Shown here piece after piece: positions 34,881 through 41,614 of a DNA stretch of 41,614 bases. This stretch comes from Collinsella aerofaciens (GTDB taxonomy: Bacteria > Actinomycetota > Coriobacteriia > Coriobacteriales > Coriobacteriaceae), in NCBI GenBank assembly GCA_021639365.1, contig JAJXHK010000016.1, forward strand, positions 1 through 41,614. The letters run 5' to 3'. Positions within the stretch are counted from its first letter, which is position 1; the number at the start of each line of letters is the position of its first letter. The notes beneath the pieces are model-generated. The model did no database searches. It saw nothing but the letters and a program-made list of their open reading frames with translations, and was not told the DNA's origin. The translations under genes and the position numbers were made by a program.

Positions 34881-35019
34881 TCTTGATCTGTAACAACTAG
34901 GGATGGAAATTGGGCCTAGGTGTTACGGATCGAGACAAACTAAAACCGTCCCGCAGAAAATCTCAATCTGTAACATCTAGGCGCCAAAATTGGGTCTTCC
35001 TGTTACAGATTGAGATGTT
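34881..35019. repeat. Two more 80-bp-period palindromic units
   Basis: Core CTGTAACA begins at 34888 and 34968, again exactly 80 bp apart. Arms TCTTGATCTGTAACA/TGTTACGGATCGAGACAAA and TCTCAATCTGTAACA/TGTTACAGATTGAGA match the cluster at 32310-32613. The first unit has the inner stem CTAGG/CCTAG, again different but paired. The linker TAAAACCGTCCCGCAGAAAA matches the one between units 2 and 3 of the other cluster. Confidence 0.88.
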
Positions 35020-35177
35020 TGAAGCGGTGAGCTTACAGGCCGAACTTGGGCGTCTTGTTGCCGCCCTTGAGGCCTGTTGTGTCGAGCCCCATCATGCAAA
35101 AGTCCGCATGGCCCTTGTTTCCAGAATGATTCAAAGGGGCCAGATGCATATGTGCCGGCTGTCCCTGCACTAAAACG

Positions 35178-35232
35178 TGTACGTCAGCCTCCAAAGATGT
35201 CAAATTTCGACATGTTTGGGGGCTGACGTACA
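35178..35232. repeat. 55-bp palindrome upstream of gltB
   Basis: TGTACGTCAGCCTCCAAA (35178-35195) is complementary to 35215-35232 at 17 of 18 positions, and the loop can pair further (ATGTC/GACAT). No T-run follows. It belongs to none of the other repeat families seen here. The stretch 35020-35177 before it contains no gene I can support. Confidence 0.65.
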
Positions 35233-35265
35233 TGTTTGATAGCAAGACGTTGATGGTCGGTGTGC

Positions 35266-35297
35266 GTTACGCGATTGTTTCGAAACGGGTGGGAAAC
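35266..35297. promoter_or_regulatory. Possible nitrogen-regulator site upstream of gltB
   Basis: GTTAC-N6-GTTTC is followed at once by GAAAC-N6-GAAAC, with GTTTCGAAAC as a perfect 10-bp palindrome at the centre. The 11-base spacing of GTTAC/GAAAC blocks recalls actinobacterial GlnR boxes. A CTAGTATGCCTAG palindrome and AGTCA-AC-TGACT follow (about 35317-35341). The regulator is unknown. Confidence 0.35.
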
Positions 35298-35366
35298 ACA
35301 GTGGGCCGGTGATGCTTCTAGTATGCCTAGTCAACTGACTGTCTAAATATCTAGGGGAGGATCGCG

Positions 35367-38300
35367 ATGCAGGCAGATTCCGCTCAGCAGCAGGGCCTTT
35401 ATCGCCCCGAATTCGACCACGATGCATGTGGCATCGGCGCGCTTGCCGATATCAACGGCGAGCGCCATCACCAGATTCTGGACGACGCGCTGTCCATTCT
35501 GGTCAACTTGGAGCACCGCGGCGGCACGGGACTCGAGAAGAACACCGGCGACGGTGCCGGTATCCTGTTCCAGGTTCCGCATCACTTTTTTCGCAAAGAG
35601 GCTCAAAAGTGCGGCCAGATTCTGCCGGCAGAGGGCGACTATGGCGTGGCCATGCTGTTTTTCCCGCAGGACGACAAAGGCGTAGAGGATGCCCGTCGCG
35701 TATTTGAGGAGGGCTGCGCCGAGGCCGGCGTGCCGCTGCTCTTTTGGCGCGAGGTGCCCGTCGACCCGCACGACCTGGGCGAGACGGCCCGCGCCTGCAT
35801 GCCCACCATCTTGCAGGCCTTCCTGGGCCGCCCCGACGACACACCCGCCGGCGATGCCTTCGAGCGTCGCCTGTACGTGTGCCGCCGCACCATCGAAAAG
35901 AAGGCCGACGCCGAGTTTGCCCTGCGCGACAAGATCTTCTATGTGTGCTCCATGAGCTCGCGCACCATCGTGTACAAGGGCATGCTTGTGGCCACGCAGA
36001 TGCGCCGCTTCTTCATCGACCTCAACGACGCCGCCGTCAAAACGGCCGTGGCGCTCGTCCACTCGCGCTACTCCACCAACACCACGCCCAGCTGGGAGCG
36101 TGCGCACCCCAACCGCTTTATCATCCATAACGGCGAGATCAATACCCTCAAGGGCAACGTCAACTGGATTCGCGCCCGCGAACCCAACCTGTACAGCCCC
36201 GTGCTGCAGCACGATCTTGAGCGCGTGATGCCCATCATCAACCGCGAGGGTTCCGACTCCGCGATTCTGGACAACGTGCTCGAATTCTTGGTCATGAACG
36301 GTCGCCCGCTCACGCGTGCCGCGTCCATGTTGCTGCCCGAGCCGTGGGACCACAACGATAGCCTGAGTGAGGAGCGCCGCGCCTACGACGCTTACCAGTC
36401 CATGCTCATGGAGCCCTGGGACGGCCCGGCGGCCATCGCCTTTACCGACGGTCGCACGCTGGGCGCCGCCCTCGACCGCAACGGCTTGCGCCCCGCCCGC
36501 TACTACGTGACGCGCGATGGCCGCTTTATGCTGGCAAGCGAAGTGGGCACCATCGAGGTACGCCCCGAGAACATCCTGACGAGCGGCTGCCTGGGACCGG
36601 GCCAGATGCTCGAGGTCGATTTTGCCCGCGGCCGCGTGATCTACAACGACGAGCTGCGCGCCCGCTATGCCAAGGAGAAGCCCTACCGCGACTGGATTGC
36701 CGAGGAGACGCTGACCGTCGACGCGCTCGATGAGCCCGCCGCGCCCGCGCCCGCCGAGGACGCCGAGGTGCCCGCCGCCGTGCGTATGGCCAAGCTCGGC
36801 TACCACTGGGATGACGTCGACGAGGTCGTGCGTCCCATGGCCCAGCAGGGCAAGGCCCCGCTCGCCTCGATGGGCATCGACGCGCCGCTGGCCTGCCTGT
36901 CCAAGAAGACGCGTTCGTTCTTCGATTACTTCTATCAGCTGTTCGCTCAGGTCACGAATCCTCCGATCGATGCCCTGCGCGAGCACATGGTGACTTCGAC
37001 CACGCTCTACCTGGGCAACCACGGCAACCTGCTCGAGGATTCCCGCACGGCCTGTCAGCTGGTGCGCTTGGAGCGCCCATTGCTCAACGATGAAGAGTTC
37101 GAGCATATCTGTGCCATCGACCGCGTTGGCTTTAAGACCCGTCGCTTCCGTGCCGTCTACCGCCGCGATGCCGGCGAGGGCGCGCTGCAGACTGCGCTCA
37201 AACAGCTTGCTGAGGACGTTGAGGCTGCGGTCCGCGACGGCGTGAACATTGTGGTGTTGAGCGATCGTGCCGCTGCGGGCGAGGTGCCCGTGCCGTCGCT
37301 GCTCGCCGTGGGCTGCGTGCACAACCACCTGATCCGCGCCGGTGTGCGTACCTTTGCCGATATTGTGGTGGAGTGCGGCGACGCCGTGTCTCCGCACGAC
37401 TTTGCGGCGCTGGTGGGCTACTCCGCAAGCGGCATCTATCCGTACAACGCGCATGCGTGCATCCGCGATCTGGCGGCACGCGGCGACCTGGACGTGACGG
37501 CCGAGCAGGGCATCGCCAACTACAACAAGGCTGCGACCGCCGGCATCGTTTCCATCATGTCCAAGATGGGCATCTCCACGGTGCAGAGCTACCATTCGGC
37601 GCAGATCTTCGAGGCCGTGGGCTTTACGCCGGAGTTCGTCAACGCGTACTTCGCCGGCACGGTGAGCCGTGTGGGCGGTATGGGTGTCGAGGACGTTGAA
37701 CGCGAGCAAAACGAGCGCTACGACGCCGCGCTCGCTATCCTTAAGAGCCCGGCTCCCGTTCAGCTGCCCACGCTGGGCCTGACCAAGTGGCGCCCGCTCG
37801 GCGGCGAGGAACACCTCATCGACCCCCAGACCGTCTACCTGCTGCAGACCGCCTGCCGTGAGGACAGCTACGACACCTTTAAGGAGTACAGCGCCCGCCT
37901 GCACCGCACCGGCCGTGCCGTGCGTCTGCGCGACTTGCTCGACTTTGATGCCAGCGGCCGCACGCCGGTTCCGCTCGACGAGGTGGAGCCCGCGCTCAAC
38001 ATCGTCCGCCGCTTTAACACCGGCGCCATGTCGTACGGCTCCATCAGCAAGGAAGCACACGAGTGCATGGCCATCGCCATGAACCGCCTGCACGGCCGTT
38101 CCAACTCCGGCGAGGGCGGTGAGGATCCGCGTCGCGAGACCCCGCTGGCTAACGGTGATTCCAAGAACTCCGCGATCAGGCAGGTGGCAAGTGCGCGCTT
38201 TGGCGTGACGAGCCGCTACCTGTGCAGCGCCTTCGAGATTCAGATCAAGATGGCCCAGGGCGCCAAGCCCGGCGAGGGTGGCCACCTGCCCGGCAAGAAG

Positions 38301-40064
38301 GTCTACCCCTGGATTGCCGAGGTCCGTCAGTCCACGCCCGGCATCGGCCTGATCTCGCCTCCGCCGCATCACGACATCTACTCCATCGAAGACCTGGCCG
38401 AGCTCATCTTTGACCTTAAGAACGCCAATCCTGGCGCGCGCGTGTCGGTCAAGCTGGTCAGCGAGGCCGGCGTCGGCACCATCGCCACCGGTGTGGCCAA
38501 GGGCGCTGCCGACAAGATCTTGATCAGCGGTCACAATGGCGGCTCGGGTGCCGCTGCTCGCGATTCGATCTGGCACGCCGGTCTGCCGCTGGAGCTTGGC
38601 CTTGCCGAGGCCCAGCAGACGCTGCTGCAAAACGGCCTGCGCTCGCGCGTGGTGCTCGAGGCCGACGGCAAGCTCATGGACGGCACCGACGTTGCCGTCG
38701 CCTGCTTGCTGGGCGCCGAGGAGTTTGGCTTTGCGACCATGCCGCTCATCTCCATGGGTTGCCTCATGCAGCGCGACTGCCAGCAGGACACCTGCCCGGC
38801 CGGCATCGCTACGCAAAACTGCCGCCTGCGTCGCGGCTTCCGCGGCAAGCCCGAGCACGTCGAGCACTTTATGCTCTTTGTTGCCGAGCAACTGCGTGAG
38901 GTCATGGCGAGCCTGGGCTTCCGCACCGTCGACGAGATGGTCGGCCATCCCGAGTGCTTGCGCCAGATCGAGGTCCCGGGCAACCGCAAGGCTAACCTGC
39001 TCGATCTGACGCCCGTGCTGGCAAGCGCGACCTGCGAGTTCGGTGCCCACATCCCGGGTGCCGGCGGCCGTCACTTCCTGCCCCAGATGGCCGCGGACAG
39101 CGAGCTCGACAAGACGCTCGACTCCACGCTGTTTGTGCCCTACACGGCCGACGCTCGCGCGCACCTGCGCCCGATTCGCTTCCGCGCCGATATCGCCAAC
39201 GTCAACCGTTGCGTGGGCACCATCCTGGGCAACGCGGTGACCAAGGCGCATCCCGAGGGCTTGCCCGCCGGCTCCATCACCATCGATTGCGATGGTTCGG
39301 CCGGTCAGAGCTTTGGCGCGTTCCTGCCACGCGGCATTACGCTCAACGTGTGCGGCGACGCCAACGATTACTTTGGCAAGGGCCTTTCGGGTGGCGAGGT
39401 GTCGGTGCGCCCCAACCCGCATGCGACCTACAAGTTCGACGAAAACATCATCGTGGGCAACGTTGCGTTCTTTGGCGCTACGAGCGGCCGCGGCTTCATT
39501 AACGGTCTGGCGGGCCAGCGCTTTGGCGTACGCAACTCCGGTGCCACCGTGGTGGTCGAGGGCTGCGGCAACCATGGCTGCGAGTACATGACGGGCGGCC
39601 TGGCGCTTATCCTGGGCGAGGTCGGGCAGAACTTCGCTGCCGGCATGACAGGTGGCGTGGCCTATGTCTTTGACCAGTACGGCACGCTCGATGCCCGCGT
39701 GAACCATGAGAGCGTTGAGCTCAAGGCCCCGACTGCCGGCGAGCTGGCGCAGATTCGCGAGCTCATCCAGGAGCACGTGGACACGACGCAGAGCCCGCGC
39801 GGCATCAAGCTGCTCTACAGCTTTGAGACGATGAGCAAGCACTTTGTGAAGGTCATTCCGACCGAGTACGAGCGTGTGCTGGCGATTGTCGCTGCGAGTG
39901 AGGCTGCCGGCAAGACACATGCGCAGGCCGAGGAGCTGGCGTTTGACATTGTGACCGGTCGCGCGAGCGCCGCGGATGTCGCTCGCTTCGATGTGGCGGG
40001 TGGTGTCGCTGGTGCTGTGCCCGCCGCCGCCAGCTCTGTTGCTTCGACCAAGAAGGAGGCGTAA
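35367..40064 (+). CDS. gltB: Glutamate synthase large subunit
   Basis: GltB makes two glutamates from glutamine and 2-oxoglutarate. The 1565-residue protein begins with a 20-residue propeptide before the catalytic C21 (DHDACGIGALADI), which is the N-terminal nucleophile after processing. Order: glutaminase domain (21-about 430), central domain (about 480-760), FMN synthase domain (about 830-1200) with the [3Fe-4S] cysteines C1132, C1138 and C1143 (CLMQRDCQQDTCPAG), and the GXGXG domain (about 1280-1490). The last 40 residues are an Ala/Val-rich tail. GGGGAGG precedes ATG 35367. gltD follows after 5 bases. No domain is missing. Confidence 0.97.
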   Translation: MQADSAQQQGLYRPEFDHDACGIGALADINGERHHQILDDALSILVNLEHRGGTGLEKNTGDGAGILFQVPHHFFRKEAQKCGQILPAEGDYGVAMLFFPQDDKGVEDARRVFEEGCAEAGVPLLFWREVPVDPHDLGETARACMPTILQAFLGRPDDTPAGDAFERRLYVCRRTIEKKADAEFALRDKIFYVCSMSSRTIVYKGMLVATQMRRFFIDLNDAAVKTAVALVHSRYSTNTTPSWERAHPNRFIIHNGEINTLKGNVNWIRAREPNLYSPVLQHDLERVMPIINREGSDSAILDNVLEFLVMNGRPLTRAASMLLPEPWDHNDSLSEERRAYDAYQSMLMEPWDGPAAIAFTDGRTLGAALDRNGLRPARYYVTRDGRFMLASEVGTIEVRPENILTSGCLGPGQMLEVDFARGRVIYNDELRARYAKEKPYRDWIAEETLTVDALDEPAAPAPAEDAEVPAAVRMAKLGYHWDDVDEVVRPMAQQGKAPLASMGIDAPLACLSKKTRSFFDYFYQLFAQVTNPPIDALREHMVTSTTLYLGNHGNLLEDSRTACQLVRLERPLLNDEEFEHICAIDRVGFKTRRFRAVYRRDAGEGALQTALKQLAEDVEAAVRDGVNIVVLSDRAAAGEVPVPSLLAVGCVHNHLIRAGVRTFADIVVECGDAVSPHDFAALVGYSASGIYPYNAHACIRDLAARGDLDVTAEQGIANYNKAATAGIVSIMSKMGISTVQSYHSAQIFEAVGFTPEFVNAYFAGTVSRVGGMGVEDVEREQNERYDAALAILKSPAPVQLPTLGLTKWRPLGGEEHLIDPQTVYLLQTACREDSYDTFKEYSARLHRTGRAVRLRDLLDFDASGRTPVPLDEVEPALNIVRRFNTGAMSYGSISKEAHECMAIAMNRLHGRSNSGEGGEDPRRETPLANGDSKNSAIRQVASARFGVTSRYLCSAFEIQIKMAQGAKPGEGGHLPGKKVYPWIAEVRQSTPGIGLISPPPHHDIYSIEDLAELIFDLKNANPGARVSVKLVSEAGVGTIATGVAKGAADKILISGHNGGSGAAARDSIWHAGLPLELGLAEAQQTLLQNGLRSRVVLEADGKLMDGTDVAVACLLGAEEFGFATMPLISMGCLMQRDCQQDTCPAGIATQNCRLRRGFRGKPEHVEHFMLFVAEQLREVMASLGFRTVDEMVGHPECLRQIEVPGNRKANLLDLTPVLASATCEFGAHIPGAGGRHFLPQMAADSELDKTLDSTLFVPYTADARAHLRPIRFRADIANVNRCVGTILGNAVTKAHPEGLPAGSITIDCDGSAGQSFGAFLPRGITLNVCGDANDYFGKGLSGGEVSVRPNPHATYKFDENIIVGNVAFFGATSGRGFINGLAGQRFGVRNSGATVVVEGCGNHGCEYMTGGLALILGEVGQNFAAGMTGGVAYVFDQYGTLDARVNHESVELKAPTAGELAQIRELIQEHVDTTQSPRGIKLLYSFETMSKHFVKVIPTEYERVLAIVAASEAAGKTHAQAEELAFDIVTGRASAADVARFDVAGGVAGAVPAAASSVASTKKEA

Positions 40065-40069
40065 GTGCC

Positions 40070-41551
<1,482 letters not shown>

Positions 41552-41590
41552 AGTAGTCATTTAAGAACGTCCATTACAGTCGAAATTGTC

Positions 41591-41611
41591 AGCCCGGGAC
41601 CGTCTCGGGCT
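41591..41611 (+). terminator. Terminator stem after gltD (window ends)
   Basis: AGCCCGGGA pairs with TCTCGGGCT (one G-U) around CCG, 40 bases after gltD. The T-run, if present, would lie beyond the window edge. Confidence 0.5.
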
Positions 41612-41614
41612 ACG

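Noticed and set aside
35033..35245. 70-residue minus-strand frame ending KGGNKTPKFGL
   Set aside because: The tail looks protein-like, but the frame runs through the 35178-35232 palindrome, lacks a ribosome site and matches nothing I recognise.

Overview
The window is high-GC Gram-positive chromosomal DNA, and the gene set and order (secA-prfB, split transketolase, a MurNAc salvage cluster, unfused rubredoxin and flavin reductase, many short palindromic intergenic repeats) fit a gut actinobacterium of the class Coriobacteriia, most likely Collinsella. The genus is inferred from remembered family resemblance, not from a search.

Layout. 1-0.5 kb: the tail of an unidentified gene coupled to a small Tyr-rich secreted protein. 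0.6-5.5 kb: bL31 with a long C-terminal extension, then secA and prfB overlapping by one base. 5.6-8.5 kb: a YitT-family membrane protein behind a terminator-like leader, then a two-gene transketolase. 8.8-12.4 kb (minus strand): an operon of ECF sigma factor, six-helix membrane protein, ABC ATPase and ABC permease. 12.4-17.8 kb is an accessory island: a HigB toxin / HigA-ImmA antitoxin pair behind a large nested palindromic operator, a sce7725-like protein, a convergent sce7726-like putative PD-(D/E)XK nuclease, and then about 1.5 kb of decayed mobile DNA (phage-like and helicase fragments, hairpins). 17.8-22.3 kb returns to core functions: ftsE with an unusual 170-residue disordered head, ftsX, and rnr. 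22.4-23.7 kb: an orphan serine recombinase and a VanZ-like protein. 23.9-28.4 kb: a complete MurNAc uptake and recycling cluster (murR, murQ, murP, mupG). 28.5-32.2 kb: an ArsC/Spx-like protein, a small hypothetical, tRNA-Gln(CTG) and tRNA-Glu(CTC), a TPR protein, smpB, and flavin reductase plus rubredoxin. 32.3-35.3 kb: mntH and gpmA on the minus strand, bracketed by an 80-bp-period palindromic repeat family. 35.4-41.6 kb: gltB and gltD.

Functional links. secA and ftsEX are envelope housekeeping genes. The mur cluster imports MurNAc sugars, turns them into GlcNAc-6-P, and feeds amino-sugar metabolism. gltBD makes glutamate from glutamine. Rubredoxin with its flavin reductase is probably an oxygen or NO protection module of an anaerobe. 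The parts that depart most from routine annotation are the 80-bp palindromic repeats with covarying inner stems, the convergent sce7725/sce7726 pair next to a toxin-antitoxin operon, the extended FtsE and bL31 proteins, the SPT (not SPF) motif of RF2, and the terminator placed between promoter and start codon of the YitT gene.
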